Assembly (NCBI GenBank): GCA_017590115.1
Contig: JAGGNK010007559.1
Coordinates: forward strand, 5,354,020 to 5,418,019
Reading direction: 5' to 3'
Length of the DNA stretch: 64,000 nucleotides
Origin: Montifringilla adamsi
Taxonomy: Eukaryota > Chordata > Aves > Passeriformes > Passeridae
Shown: piece by piece, positions 36,001-48,840 of the stretch
How positions within the stretch are numbered: position 1 is the first letter of the stretch
Layout: every line of letters starts with the position of its first letter
Notes under the pieces: model-generated
Seen by the model: only the letters and a program-made list of their open reading frames with translations
Told to the model about the DNA's origin: nothing
Database searches by the model: none
Program-made: the position numbers and the translations under genes

Positions 36001-39000
36001 AACAAGACTTTTCATTTCTCAAGCTTACAAGAAGTAACTTACCAAAGCCAAGTAGAGTTAAAAGAATAATTTAGGGAAGCTTTCTTGGAATTTATTTCTT
36101 TAACTGTGTGCAAAATCCAGCAAAAAATGGCTCTACCCACCATCATCCACTGAACCTCCTGAAAAAAATATTACAAAATGTCCCTTGTTTAAATAGTGCA
36201 ATCAAGGCTGCAAAGCCAAGCACTGTAAGGTAAGGAAAAGTCAGAAGTAAAGTAACATAAGGAACCATCACTCATTCTTGTCACATGACTGCTGTACACA
36301 GAATTCATTATTGTAGCAAACACCTCAGCACATTCTGATGCTGCATTTCTGAGTCACTGTGCAACTCAATTAACCAGTCCTGGGCAGCCACTGAGACCTC
36401 TCCGACTGTGGATCTTGTTGGGTTCCATGTCACACTCTGCATTCAAGAACATCCTTTAATTTTTTTTGTGATGGGATCTTAATAGTTTTGGTACACCAGG
36501 CTTCAGTGTCACTCAGGGAGTGAAGGAAGCTGTTTAAAGCACCTTGTCCACTGTACTGCCAAAACCATGAAAAATATCCACATTTTACAATTCTAAACTA
36601 TGTTTACCACTTTCTCCTCCTGTGGCATCCACATAAATCAGCTTCCGTCAGCAGCCAGACAAAGATGACCCAACCTCTTCTGCCTCCATCTGTCTGCCCA
36701 GACACCTTCAGGTTTCCTATTCAGCTGCTAAACCTGCCCTGCAGATGCCTAGAGAAGAACACAACATGCAAACCGTTTGTCAATACCTCAATTCTGTTGA
36801 GTTTTCCCAGTTTGTGTTTGTCAGAAAGGCTTTGGCTGATGCATTTTTTCATCCTCACCAATGCCTTGTATGCACAAAAAACTTTTACCTAAAAATCATT
36901 CCTTTAAAATTCAGTTTCTCAGCCTCTTTCTTTTGCCAGTCAGTGAGTGTGTCCTGACAGGTGATGACTGAACAGATGAAAAGAAAAAGAAAAAGCAATA
37001 GAAAAAGCCACTGTGGCCCATACAAGCCACTTTCATAGTGAGAATTTACTAAAGAAACTTTTGTCTACCCCTCCACCACAGCTGACGAAGCACAAAGCAT
37101 AGAGAGTGAAAAACTCTAGATCTTCTTACTGCTATACTTGGATTGGCATTGTTGGGTTTTGTAAGCCATGATTTGATTACTTTACTATGCAAAACAGAAA
37201 AATATAAAAATAAGATTAGTTAATTTAAAATTCCCAGCTAAAAACTATAAATTCCTTACATGAAATGTGATTTCATGAGACAATTTTGCCTACAAGTTAT
37301 TTGTAGTACATTGCAGGCAGCCAGATCAGATCACTGCACTGGTTCTTTAAGTGCTCCTCACATGCAAAAATGAAAGATTTTTGACCCAGAGAGCTTTGAC
37401 CCTTCTGTGCCACATTAGGCAGCCATGAGGTCGATATAAGCAAGCTGCAAAGTGAGCAGAGAGAAACAGTAAATTGTCGGTCAGCATGACACGAGATCAC
37501 AGTATCACCAAAGGTGACACACAGGTATGGAAGAGGAATCAGATGAACTAATGGGACGCAGGTTGAAGGCAAAGGAGGTGCTTTTCCCCTCCACAAAAGA
37601 TACAGGTAAATGATGGAACCCTTCACCACAAGACTGCAGATGCAGAGAATTCATTTATTTGGACACAGAGCAAAGACCCAAGCTGTAGTCTAGATACAGT
37701 GTCCAGAAGCCATTTACCAACCATGAGCTGTGGGTTTGTCATATCAAGTAAAGTCAGCAATTAGCTGGGGTTCATTTGTTATTGACCCTGGGATTCATAA
37801 TCTCACTATCATTGTCTAATTGCTGTGGCTGCAAATTGCAAGATGAACCTGCCTAGTTGGCTTGCAATTAGTAAATCCTGAAATGCCTATGAAGTGTTTC
37901 AAAGTGGAGCAAAGTAAAGGAGATTTGCCAGTAGTTCTTTTCTTTGCAGCACCATTACGTTTCCTTGGAAATGGTGATATTAGAAAGTACTAAAAAGGCA
38001 GATACTCATCCAGACAAAGATTCACATCATTCCAGAGCTTTCAGTCTCCCTTCCTATGCATCACTGTGAATTTCCAAGTTCAGGCTACAGATATAAGAGA
38101 AGTTTGACAGAGAAGTTTTTTGTCACAAAAAACAGCAGCTTGATGGAGCATTCCTGGTCACAGCGATTTCTCCATAGCTGAACAGGCTCAAGAAAAATAA
38201 AGGGTCAACACATTATAAAGATTTATTTGTTGGAAACATTAAGTTTTTATTTAAACATCCTTACAGCCTTTCAAGTGTTTATAGAGGTATAGTTTATAGG
38301 TTATAACACATGACATTACCAATGTATCCTACCCTTTGAAAGAACACTTCCTTATTTTTACAATTTAATATTCACTGCTGAGCTGTCCTTGCTTGTAAAG
38401 GCCTGTCAGGTTCAAATGTAGAATTAGATGATCCAAGACATCCTGTCTCTGGTGAATAAAAATTTTACATTATTGAATTTGCCAGAAGATAATAATAAAG
38501 GTGCCTATTCTGCGTTTGCAAGTTATTATCTCTTTTTCCCAATGCTGCACAAATTGCAGGATTTGCACACAGGCTGGTTCTTCCTTAACCTGAAGAAAGG
38601 CTTGGCAATCTTCCTATTTAATATGCTAAACCTTGTGTGCCACAGCATTAGTTAATCTTTAAATGTTAAGCAGAAATAATCAACACACAGGGCTGGAAAA
38701 TAAAAAAAAAAAAAGGGTCTGCGAAGGGTTATGCCTAGCTGTAAAACTTCCAAGATTGATTCTTCTTCAGTGGAGTTACCATGGGCAGCTGAAGGTTCCA
38801 AGAATAACAATGCTCTCAATGAAAGCATTGAAGAAAAAAAAAAAGAAGAGTTACATAATATGGATTAAGTGACATAGTGAAATCAAGAATTTCAGTTACA
38901 TACAACTCCCAGCACTCTGGCAACGTCCTCTGAGAAGATCTTCTGCATATGTAAAGAAATATTTTGGGTTCAGGAGAACAGAACACTTCCTACTTTATCT

Positions 39001-39800
39001 TGGCATTTTCTGAGAGAACAGAGGCATCAGTCACGTGATTTGCTCCCCTGTAAAGTATTTTGGAAACTCTCACATTACCTAGGAGCAGATGGATGAGACC
39101 CAGCTGGTGCTGAGAGAGCCCTGGAACAACATATTTTTCTGAGTCAGCAGGAAAAGCACAACTTCAGTCCAGGGTCTGATATTCAAGTGTGCCCAACACC
39201 AGCCTCCTCCCTAGGACCACAACCTCCATTAATCCCCCATCACTGGCTGACCAGAAGTTTGAAAGAAATGATGGGGAGTTCTCTGCAGTATTTTCATTTT
39301 GGTGATTTTTCCCCACAGCACTATGCAACAGCCCCTTTTTTTTGTCTAAGAGACAAATTAGATACATTTTTGGTTTTAGTTGAAGCAGTCAACATTGGTG
39401 TGAGACAATACATTTAGGAACTTAATAAAATGATACAAGGGTAAGATATCTTGAGCTAAAGTACTTGGAAATGTTTTAATTGTGAAATAACTCTACTAAT
39501 AACCATAAACAGACTGGTAAAAAAACTTTCAGAACACTTCAAGAGTAAAAGTCATTACAGACAGCTGAGGTACTCAGTAAGATATAGAAGGTTATTAACA
39601 CATTGCTGCAGTTCATCTGAAGCTCCTTAAGCCTTTAAATTCTTACTTAAACAGAGACAAAGTGTGGCATAAATAATATATGTCTAGGGAAGTTTTAATT
39701 ATGGTTGCCAACAGCTTCTCACACAAAAGCCCATTTAACACATCCATAAACATCCAGACGGTTATAGGAACAATTCCAAGCACTCATTTTAGCACAGCTA
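33060..39800. other. No gene seen; possible conserved non-coding part
   Basis: No supported exon or mobile element. The part at about 37720-37980 is rich in caattag/taattgc homeodomain-like cores with no repeats, which may be conserved non-coding DNA. Short A-runs occur at 38702-38713 and 38833-38843. Confidence 0.4.
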
Positions 39801-39810
39801 ATGCTGTTTA

Positions 39811-39895
39811 GTTTGTAAAGATCAAGGGTATTTTGGGGTTTATATCATTCCCTGTTGTAAAGACTCAAGGAATTTGGGGGTTTCTAGCATTCCCT
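39811..39895. repeat. Diverged tandem duplication, about 42 bp x 2
   Basis: 39811-39853 and 39854-39895 share the ordered blocks gt(t)tgtaaaga, tcaagg, ttgggg, ttt and cattccct, with scattered substitutions. The second copy runs directly into a perfect hairpin. Confidence 0.75.
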
Positions 39896-39922
39896 ACCCA
39901 AACCCATGTTTGGGTAGGGAAT
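39889..39922. repeat. Perfect 15-bp inverted repeat, 4-nt loop
   Basis: attccctacccaaac (39889-39903), loop ccat, then gtttgggtagggaat (39908-39922): a perfect 15-bp stem. It is too short for a pre-miRNA and no transposon is visible around it. It overlaps the end of the 42-bp tandem duplication, so it may have arisen by template switching. Confidence 0.95.
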
Positions 39923-40258
39923 TCCCATGTTCTTCCCTATTACAATTGCATATTCTGTTTTACCTAATCCATACTATTGTTAAGCATTTATTGATAGATT
40001 TTTTTCTTGCCTTTGAAGACCTACAGTATCAACACAGAAGAGTTACCATGGAACAACACAGAGTCATGGTATAACAGACAAAACACCAGAAAACATCTCA
40101 TATATGACCAATGTTTTCAAGCAGGGATTTATCAGATCTCTCTGCCTATAAAATTGTGCTGAAAGCTTATGAATGGTGAAGGCTGCACCTCCACAGCAGC
40201 TGTTTTTCTCCAGACAAGAGTTCAACAAGAGCATCCCATTATGGAGTGTCACCTAGAG

Positions 40259-40422
40259 GGACCTGGACAAGCTCAGAAGTGTCACACGAGAATCTCAGGA
40301 GATTTAATAAGACAGAGTGTAAAGCCCAGGCTGGACAGAGCTCTGACAACATGGTTCAGTGAAAGGTGTCCCTACCTATGGCATAGATCTCTAAGGTTCC
40401 TTCCAAGCCAAGACACTCCATG
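40259..40422 (+). mobile_element. CR1 LINE, internally deleted
   Basis: The right part (40325-40422) matches the CR1 3' UTR end in plus orientation: caggctggacagagctctga, then gtgaaaggtgtccctac and aaggttccttccaa. The left part (40259-40323), ggacctggacaagctcagaa and onward, resembles CR1 ORF2 several hundred bases further 5' in a full element. The joint near 40323 therefore marks an internal deletion. It is old and non-functional. Confidence 0.85.
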
Positions 40423-40429
40423 TTCACCA

Positions 40430-43040
40430 CCACTACCTCTATGACACCGGTTACTCACCACAGCTCTAAGGATGCCACCCAGATTCTGTTCAAATCAATA
40501 GAATAAGGCCAAACATCCCACTTTTGGTTGTACAAACAAGGCAATTAACAAAAGTTAATTTAAAGCCAAAGTCTTTTGGGTCTGTGGAGCAGAGAAGACA
40601 AAAAAAAGTACAGTAGTAACCACACAAAATTAATATAGAAGATCAAGAGCCACCTCTTCTCCTCCAGCAAGCTTAATTAGCATTGTAGTAGTGAAAAGCC
40701 ACTGACTCCAAAGGAATGCTCATCTTCAAGGAGCCCTAACTACTAAGTCTAAAAAGAAACACTATTTTCTCCTAAGAACTTCTTTGAAAATTAAAAAAAA
40801 AATCTCTAAAACAATCTAGACATTATACTATTCAATACATATATGGAAGTATTTCCAGGAAACAAGTATAAGGTGCAGCATAACAGAGAATTTTTTCCTA
40901 GGAATTTCTGTAATTAATTCTGCAAATGGTAGAAATTGGACTGAGTCAGAAAACTGAGACCCAGTCTTAGAACAGAACTTGGACTTAAGTGGAAAACCAA
41001 AGATGCTAAACTAAGGCCATCTGTAGCCATTTTACACCTGAAGAAAACGTTATGTATTAGTCAGCATTAAAAGAGCAAAGAAAATCCATAGCAGCAGTCA
41101 AACTTTCTTGCAAGTTATCCATTACTTCCTTTACTTGACTGGGAGTAAAAGGACCAAAGGACGGTGATGCATCAGCCTGGAAACTCACTCCATCCTCCAG
41201 GGACCTCCCTGGCAGCAAGGGATCAATACAGGGACAGCCAGGATAAGGGAAACAGCCAAGCAAGAGCAAGGGTGATGGGGGGAGTATCCAGGTGAGAACA
41301 GTCCCAGGGCCTGGAGCACTCAGACCAAATCAGAGCAGCTCTGGGGCTACTCTGACACTCCAAGGAGCAAACATCAGGTGGTGTTAGAATCAGCTGCTTG
41401 AAGAGATTTTATTAACTCCTACTTCAGATATCACACACATTATGAAATTACTTTTCTAACTTGTGACATTAACAGGAATTTCATGGTTTTGGGGTTGGGG
41501 TTTTTTATTGTTTGTTTTTCCTTTTTTATGCTGCCCATGTGTCCCTCAGAAAGACAGACCACGTCAAGAATATGAAGACTATCCAGTTTGTCCTTACAAC
41601 ATTCCAACTACTTCTCCACTGTTTGTCATTAAGCTTATCTCTGTGGAAGACCTCTGCAGACTTTCTACAGAAATACTTAGAAGAAAATTGCCTGGGCTCT
41701 TCACAGAAGTAAAACTTCTCATAAATTAGGGAAAAAGAAACATGCAATCCTCCGTGCTAAAAATAATGAAAACACACATTGTGGGGGGTTGAGGGGGGAG
41801 GTTAGCAGGAGAAACTGCATTCCCATTTTCAGTGTTTACCATTTGAGCCCTTCTCTGTTGTATTGATTTTGTGTTGCACCAATTTAAAACAAATAGCCCA
41901 AAAGGCTGTGGTTGCAAAATAATGGTCACTCTGGAATAGACTCACAGGATGGAACAGAATGCAAAATTATTGACCAGTTCTCCACTGTGAGGTGATGCAG
42001 CTGCACTGACAGGAAAGGGGCCAAGGGCTCTTGCTCTGGAAGACAGATATCAACCACTGACTGGAAAACCACAGATCTTAGAAACTAAAGACAATAACTA
42101 ATGGAAACCCCATTTGTAAATAGTATTCTCTAGGGTGTTCAGACATACATGCCTTAGATAAATTTTAAAATTAGTTTTGTCTCAGACCTGCCAAATCGAT
42201 CAAAGAGCAATTCAGTTTGAGGTATCCAGTTTTTTTTTTTTTCACACAGTAGAGCTGATTTGACATGTAAGTGTTGACTGACATACTGTGAGATTTTGCT
42301 CCCATTTCAAGGAAAATAACCCAGATCATAGGGATGTTATGTAGGAATGTCCTGTTTCTCCACCAGCAGTGAAAATAATTTCCATTTGCTGTGCTGGTGT
42401 GATAAATGCAGGAACACCATACTTATGGTCAGCCCTGGCAAGGCTTGGCATCTCTGGACGTGTCAGTGTTAACTCTCCTTCTGAGCTCTTTAAGTACTCA
42501 GCACATCTCTTCCTAATGCTGCTAATGCTCATTTCATTAAGGTAAAAGTAATTATAGTTTTGCATGCTTTACTCTTTACCCTTATTCACAATTCTAACAG
42601 CTAATATGAGGTGCCAAACCACTACTAATTGAAAATTGATTTTAGATTCAATTAAATGGTAAGCCCAGAAGGTAAACCTACCTGCACCAGTCTCATCAGT
42701 CCCTGGCAAGGAAGCTGAATTTCACTGAAACAATCAGCACCTCCAACTGCAGCAGTGGCACCTACAGATGATGTCTCTGGAATACACAGAACTTTAGCTT
42801 TTAATTGCTAGGGAAGAGACACAATTAGGTATTCTCAGGTGTTACTTAACATTGTGACAGCAACAATTTGTGATGGTCACTGCTAGACCTAGAAGATGAG
42901 CCCAAACTCACAGTGCCCTACAGCTGTTAGATTCTGCTTTATCTTCTTAGTCTGTGGCAAGACTTAAGAAAGAAATGTCTTGACATTTATCTCAATAGTA
43001 AGTTTAAGAAAAGTTTGTTGTAAAATTGCATGATTTTCTT
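40430..43040. other. No gene seen; unique sequence
   Basis: No supported feature. A minus-strand open frame at 41057-41269 ends in a plausible-looking peptide but has no clear splice borders. T-run at 42231-42241; short G/T-rich patch at 41485-41525. Confidence 0.45.
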
Positions 43041-43046
43041 TAAAAT

Positions 43047-43278
43047 TTTTTTCATTTCCAAACCCAGTGTTCCTCCCTCTCTCTCCTAACACTGCTGTAA
43101 AAATCTGTTGACACATGAAGAATTCCCTAGCAGAAATCATTTTAAAGGATACAGCTATGAGTTTTTTCATTTCCAAACCCAATGTTCCTCCCTCTCTCTC
43201 TCCTAACACTGCTGTAAAAATCTGTTGACACATGAAGAATTCCCTAGCAGAAATCATTTTAAAGGACACAGCTATGAG
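43047..43278. repeat. Near-identical tandem duplication, 115/117 bp
   Basis: Copy 1 is 43047-43161 and copy 2 is 43162-43278. They differ by one substitution each in the cagtgtt/caatgtt and ggatac/ggacac contexts and by one extra CT in the ctctct run of copy 2. The near-identity implies a recent duplication or recent gene conversion. The minus-strand open frame across it shows the same peptide twice and is not supported as a gene. Confidence 0.96.
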
Positions 43279-43799
43279 TTAATTTATTATTTTCATGTAT
43301 TTGAAATTACACTGTTTGCATAAGGCAAGTGACTCTACAGACATGGCCTCACAAATGGAACTAAGTCTAGTCTGTTCCTATATAGATGTAATCCATATTA
43401 AGGGCCAAGGTTTACATCTCTTGCAGTTTGGGGTAAAGATTCTGGCCTGAACAGCACCAGTGCACCTGAGCAAGGCAGTTCACGGAGTCCTCACACTTGT
43501 GAGGCAAAGTACAGTCTGTGATGAACATCCACGCAAGGACAGCATTGACCAAGTCAGAATCATACAAAAGATAAACAGCTTAGACAGCACATGGGTGCCA
43601 AGAGCTGGTGGAATGCTCCAAAGATGTGAAAATTAGCTTTTGTAACCAAAATTATGCAATACTACCCAAAGCAGAGAAAAACCGCAATTCATTCTTTGGT
43701 GGTGAAAATGAGTCTGGTTTTAATGTCTGAGAGGGGCCAATCTGATTTTTACCATATGTTACACGTGAAGTGAAGAATTCCTGTAAGGGGCTGTACATG

Positions 43800-44407
43800 T
43801 ACATTAGCCCTGTCCCTGGGGAAGGTTCTCCTGGCAGCCAGTCCAGGCAGGGGAAGATTCCACGATGGGGCTGTGAGTGACCCCCACGCGCCGGAGGGCA
43901 GACCCCGGACGGCCGCCCAAAGCGCCCAGGAAATCAAGCTGTGGAAGGAACCGTAGCACGTAAAAGCAGCTAACTGCAACACAAGAGGAGCCAGTTTCAT
44001 GGGGTACCTTGGAGCGAGCGGGGCCCTGCCTGGAGGGTCTGCCTGGGGCCTCTCCCCTCCCTCTCGCCTTTTGCTCCTTGCAGTCCTGCTTCCTTCTTCA
44101 TCTGATGCTGACAGAGCGCCAGGGCTCTAGCAGTAATGCTGTCCCTGTCTTCTCTTTCTCTCTCCATCTCTCTTTTTCCCTCTCTTTTCTATTCCCCTTT
44201 AGTAGGAACACTGACCCTTCTTTACCAATCAACGGTTCTCAGGTAAATATAATATTGCCGCGTTTGCGCTTTATTTTCATCCGGGAAATCTATCAAAAAG
44301 AATCCTCCCCGAGTCCCCCTTATATAGCAGAACGGGACAATGTCCTTAACGGATTTCCACAGATTCAAGATTGGAAAAGTTTTGACCCTTCCTCTGGAGT
44401 CAAGTGA
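43800..44407. other. Small GC-rich patch with splice-like signals
   Basis: 43800-44050 is noticeably richer in GC and CpG (for example cgcgccgg and ggacggccgc) than the surroundings. On the plus strand a long pyrimidine tract (about 44150-44200) ends in AG at 44201-44202. After 40 bases comes CAG followed by gtaaat (donor at 44243), which would define a micro-exon at 44203-44242. Beyond it a frame stays open to a TGA at 44405-44407. On the minus strand an ATG frame (44000-43749) starts with a hydrophobic stretch. None of these matches a protein I know. It could be a transcript start region or the remains of an insertion. Confidence 0.3.
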
Positions 44408-45255
44408 TTAATCATCAAACACTGATATGTTATTCTGTATGTCTTCTATATCTGTTTAAGGGAGAATGCAGCCCACTTTTTAAGGAAAGTGTACTATGCC
44501 ATTACATATTTTTTGACAGAAGTGCTTTTACCTCCCCATGCCTTAATTATGTTTACTCACATCAAGAGCATTGAGTAGCCTTTTTGTGAAGGTTGCTTGT
44601 GGTTGCTTATGGCCCAGGGCAAGCTATTGAAAATGCCATAACATCCTTCATACTTTAGAATGTGGAATAGTTAATTAAATGCATTCCCTGGATACAGGTG
44701 GGAAGGATATGGGGATAGGTATTCTCATGGTGAGTAACAAATACCACTAATTTCAGGAAGATAGACTCAAAGTCACCTTTTAATGCTGGCACTAAATACA
44801 TTGTCACATTGCTCTCTCACACCAGCATCTCCTTTTTTAAATGAGCCACAGAGGAGTTTATTGTGCCTATATTAAGGGACAGTTCAGCCCAAAATGCTCA
44901 ATGAACTTCTTTTTCTGAAGGCAAACTCTACTTCACCTCAACACTTGAGTTAATCTCATCTTGGAGCATGTTGTGGTGTGGTTTTGTTTTATTAGTAGGT
45001 TTATTATTTGATTTGTAATTTGGTAGTTTCCTTGTGCTGTTTTCCTTTTGTCCCTGCCCTTTTCCCAGAACTTTTGTCACTTCTCCTGTCATTAGATACC
45101 AGTTTCTATTTCTCCAAACTCTATTGTTTACAGAAAACGTTCCCCTCCCTTGAAAATTTGTATTGGTTTATACATTGTACTCCCCGCCTTGTTTTTCACT
45201 CCCAATTCTCCTGATTTGTTAAAGATTGTACCCTCCCCTGAGACCTGCCCCCAAA

Positions 45256-45260
45256 TATAA
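45256..45260 (+). promoter_or_regulatory. TATA-like box of the 45-kb LTR
   Basis: TATAA in the context ccaaatataagtcac, about 50 bases before AATAAA. Confidence 0.6.
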
Positions 45261-45308
45261 GTCACTGCTCTCAGTTCGGGGTCCTGAAGAGGAGAAGTTT
45301 TACCGTCA

Positions 45309-45314
45309 AATAAA
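45309..45314 (+). terminator. AATAAA signal of the 45-kb LTR
   Basis: Exact hexamer in the context gtcaaataaagtta, with GT-rich sequence downstream. Confidence 0.7.
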
Positions 45315-45464
45315 GTTACCCTGGGACCCGTGTGCTGCTCTGTGTTTTATACTGCACTGACAGTGGTAACTGGGATTCAGGGGGCTCAAGGGGGGATCTG
45401 CCATCCCCCCTCCTGTCATCACCTAGCCGGGAGGAGTGGCAGAAGCAGACATTTTTTTTTTTTA

Positions 45465-48400
45465 TTGATACTTTCAAAAATTAAAAATTATAATAATGAG
45501 ATTGACCTCCTTTCAAAAATCACAGCCTAAGTCTGTGCTTTTCTCTGCCATCAGTTTTTCAGTTAAATCTCCTTTGGCCACACTTGGTCTTGTGTGTCAG
45601 CTATGATATTACAAGCTGATATTGTCTTAAATATTTGCAAGTACGAAATATAACAGGCAGGATGACATAGAGGCCTCCCAATTTTATTACAAAACATCAA
45701 AGGTGCAAGGGCAGGAATTCTGATCAGGCAGGCACATAATTGAACCAATACAACTGGGACACGTTGCAAAAATGACAGAAAACAAGCAAAATAATAACAC
45801 AGACACACTATTAAGGACATACATGATACAAAATTCACGTTTGATAAATCCACTGTGCTTTTCTTATTCGTGAAAACACACATCCTGTTTCAGAATGATG
45901 CAGACTCTGCCCTTTGTCCCAACATTGGCAGCAGCAGGTTTGCAGTTCATTATGCTCCAGTGAAAGAAATAGCAAACACACATCCATACAGCCTTAACCA
46001 CTTTCCTGAATGTTTTTCCATGCAAATGGACACAAATACCCCTCTTACTTTAATCTGGGCTCCACACAAGAGCTGCAAGCTCAGTTTCCTAAGATTAATC
46101 CAAAGTCTTACAACCTCACATAAAACAAGAGTCCAAAGTGAAGAGACTTTCAAAGACAAACCTTGTTCACAGCACCAGGCTGTGTACTTTTGTCCCATCT
46201 CAGCAGAAGGCTTGTCTAAAAGCAGATGTCAAGGCAGTGAAATGTCTGTGGAAAGTATTAATTCCACACATGGAATTCAGAGATTAAAAAAGTTAAAGAG
46301 CTTTCCAGATTGCTGGTTATATGAGTGCATTTTGCCTGTTTAAAAAATAAACTAACCTGGGGGATTTTTTGGCTTGTTAGGTAGGTGTTTGGGCTTTTCA
46401 TGGGTTTTGGGTTGATTTGGGGGATTGCTTTTAGGAAAACAGCTTGCCAGTCACAATTTTCTTTTCTGTGATGAGTCATTCCATAAAAGCACAATACAAA
46501 ACTGCCAATGAGGTGAAAAGTAGAAAAAACTGGGTTCACTTCTGTAATCATACAGAAGACTGTGGCAAGACAACTTTAGAGGGAACGAAAGCTAAGGCAA
46601 ATTTGAGACCAAAATCAACTGTGGCAAAAAAGATAATGAAAATTATTTAAACATACACAAAGCCTTTAAGCACAGTTTATGACCTATGTGCAAAAGGGGC
46701 TGATGAGTTTCCACATCCAGCAATTTAGCCACCTCAATCCTGGGAGACAGCAGACTGCCAGAGATGAATAATGTGAAATGGGAAATATTTCAGATGAAAG
46801 GATTCATTCATCCTGTTCTCAAATTGTGGTATTAAAGGAACTCAGCAGCTGGAGATAATCTGATGTTAACACCACTAAGATTTGGACACACCTGTAAAAA
46901 CTAGCAAAGATGATACCATAAAAGTGAAGATTGGGGAATAGTGTGAGGAGTCAGAAAAAGCTATCACTGGTATAGCAGAGGATGGAAATTGAAAGGAAGT
47001 GGGAGAGGAATGCATTTATTCATTTGTTTTTCTATGTTCAGCTATTCAGATGAAAGTCACTGTTAATATCTTGTGTCTCAGTGTTTTACTGCAGAATGAA
47101 AGACTGACAAGATGACTTGGTCAAGACTGAAAAGGTAATTAAACAAATTGCAAAGCACACACAGCACGGAGGTGGGGAGAATTCAGCAATCAGTCCTACA
47201 ACTCAAAAAGCAGCTGTGGTGCAGTTTCTTTTGTCATCACAGAAAGGTATGGATGGAGCACTATCTTTAGACAGTTGACATTTCAGGAGTGGTGAACACT
47301 GTTTCCCAGTTCCACCATGTCACACTTTCTGCAAAAGTAATTATATAAAAACATGCCGATGATTATAATTTCATTGCACTCTATACAATAAAATGATCAG
47401 TCTCACAAGAATCACCACATTTAGTTCCAAGTTAAACTACTTTGAATCCATGATTTGCTGTGCACAGAGGAGACTACATAAGGATGCCAGCTCTGTTTCT
47501 TGCATGTAGCAAAGCCATTCAGATGTCAGCCTTCTGAACAGGTCTGACAAGATGCAGCACAGGATCTCTTCAAAGGCACTTGTCAGCAGGGACACAAGGA
47601 GGTGTTGAAAACAGCAAAAAGCTGAAAGTAAGGAAAAGAAGCACAGGAGAAGAGGGATCATTCATTGATATAGGCTGGGATTAGGCAAGACTGGCTGCTG
47701 AAGGTGATAAAGCAGAGTGAAGAGGCCAGCACAGAGAAATCTCTGCACAGTAGCAAAAGGGAAGAGCAAGTCAGCTGAAGAAAGCTCTCCACCACTTCCC
47801 TTGTCCCTTGCCTTCCCTGTCTGCTCCTCTCTGCAAACCAACAGGGAAGTGGTGACAAATCCACTGTTATTGCAGAATTAATGGTCACCAATAAGAGAAA
47901 CACAAAATAGGAAAACTAATTTTAAGACGTGTCCTTTCTGGCAAAGCTGAGCTGTGCAGCACTGCAGGGTATGTAGTCCTTTCCAGAAATCAGGAGGTGT
48001 AGGAAATCCATGGCAGTCCCACAGTGACGAGGCCAGGGAGTGCTGCAGGTAATGAAAGCAGCCAGTCATTCATGAGTTCCTGGAGACACATTAAATACTG
48101 TGACCCAGTTCTTTTCCTTCCCAGTTCAGGGAGGAGATTTTAGCTGGGTTCCTTAAGGACACAAGGCTCTTGGGATCCCAGTATTTGGCAAAGCCCTGTG
48201 GACCTGGCTGGCCAGAATTACCACTGCATTCCTAAAGCACAATCAAAAGAGCAGCTGGAGCTGCGTAAGGGGTGCTCTAAAAGCAAGAGGAGGCGTTCAC
48301 CCACCCAGCAATCATCACTGAATGCCTGGTCCTGTCTGGGTTTAGGGTGGTCTGAGTGCAGGAAACAGGGCAGAACAGTCAAGAGTTTATCAGCTCTATT

Positions 48401-48740
48401 CAAGGGTTATCAGCTCTAGTCCTCAAGGAATGCCTTGGATTTATTGGAAAATTTTTTTAACACCTATGCAATATATGCCAGTGCTCATTCCCATTGAAAA
48501 TATATCACTGAGAAGCTGAACGCTAAAATCAGAAGCAGAGGGTGGAATTAAAAGGCCTGTAATCCACATTTTCCACATTATTATTGGAGTTACGGAAAAA
48601 CAGGCAACTGAAGGTACACGCTCCAGTCTTCCTGTGCTGAGGTGGATGTGCAGGACGTAGGACTATGTGTCTTTTTTGCAATGCATCAGCAGATTCATAC
48701 CAGGAATAATCCACTACCAGTAGAAGACAAGCTTTGGTGA
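45465..48740. other. No gene seen; unique sequence
   Basis: No supported gene. A plus-strand open frame of 162 codons (45855-46343) has no recognised domain or splice borders. A G/T-rich patch lies at about 46360-46435. Confidence 0.45.
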
Positions 48741-48762
48741 ACCTATGCCTATGAGAAGTTGC

Positions 48763-48768
48763 TTTATT
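48763..48768 (-). terminator. AATAAA signal after the candidate terminal exon
   Basis: Exact hexamer on the minus strand in the context ctaaaaataaagcaac, about 75 bases beyond the stop codon at 48841. It would give a very short 3' UTR. Confidence 0.35.
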
Positions 48769-48840
48769 TTTAGGGGAACACCACAACTGGCCAAAACATT
48801 CTTCTGTTTCTCATACAGAGGACTTGGTATTTTTTAATTG

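Larger units (their letters stand above)
44969..45441 (+). mobile_element. Solo LTR, plus sense, six-base duplication with one mismatch
   Basis: Begins tgttgtggtgtgg and can be closed at gagtggca (45441). The flanks are ggagca (44963-44968) and gaagca (45442-45447), one mismatch in six, as for ERVK-type integration. Inside, aaatataag (TATA-like, 45256-45260) is followed 50 bases later by AATAAA (45309-45314) and a GT-rich stretch (gtgtgctgctctgtgt), the normal U3-R-U5 order. It resembles a songbird LTR family by recognition only. The 3' border is the least certain part. There are no internal genes. Confidence 0.75.

Noticed and set aside
45855..46343. 162-codon plus-strand open frame
   Set aside because: No recognised domain, no splice-like borders, and a competing minus-strand frame; treated as chance.
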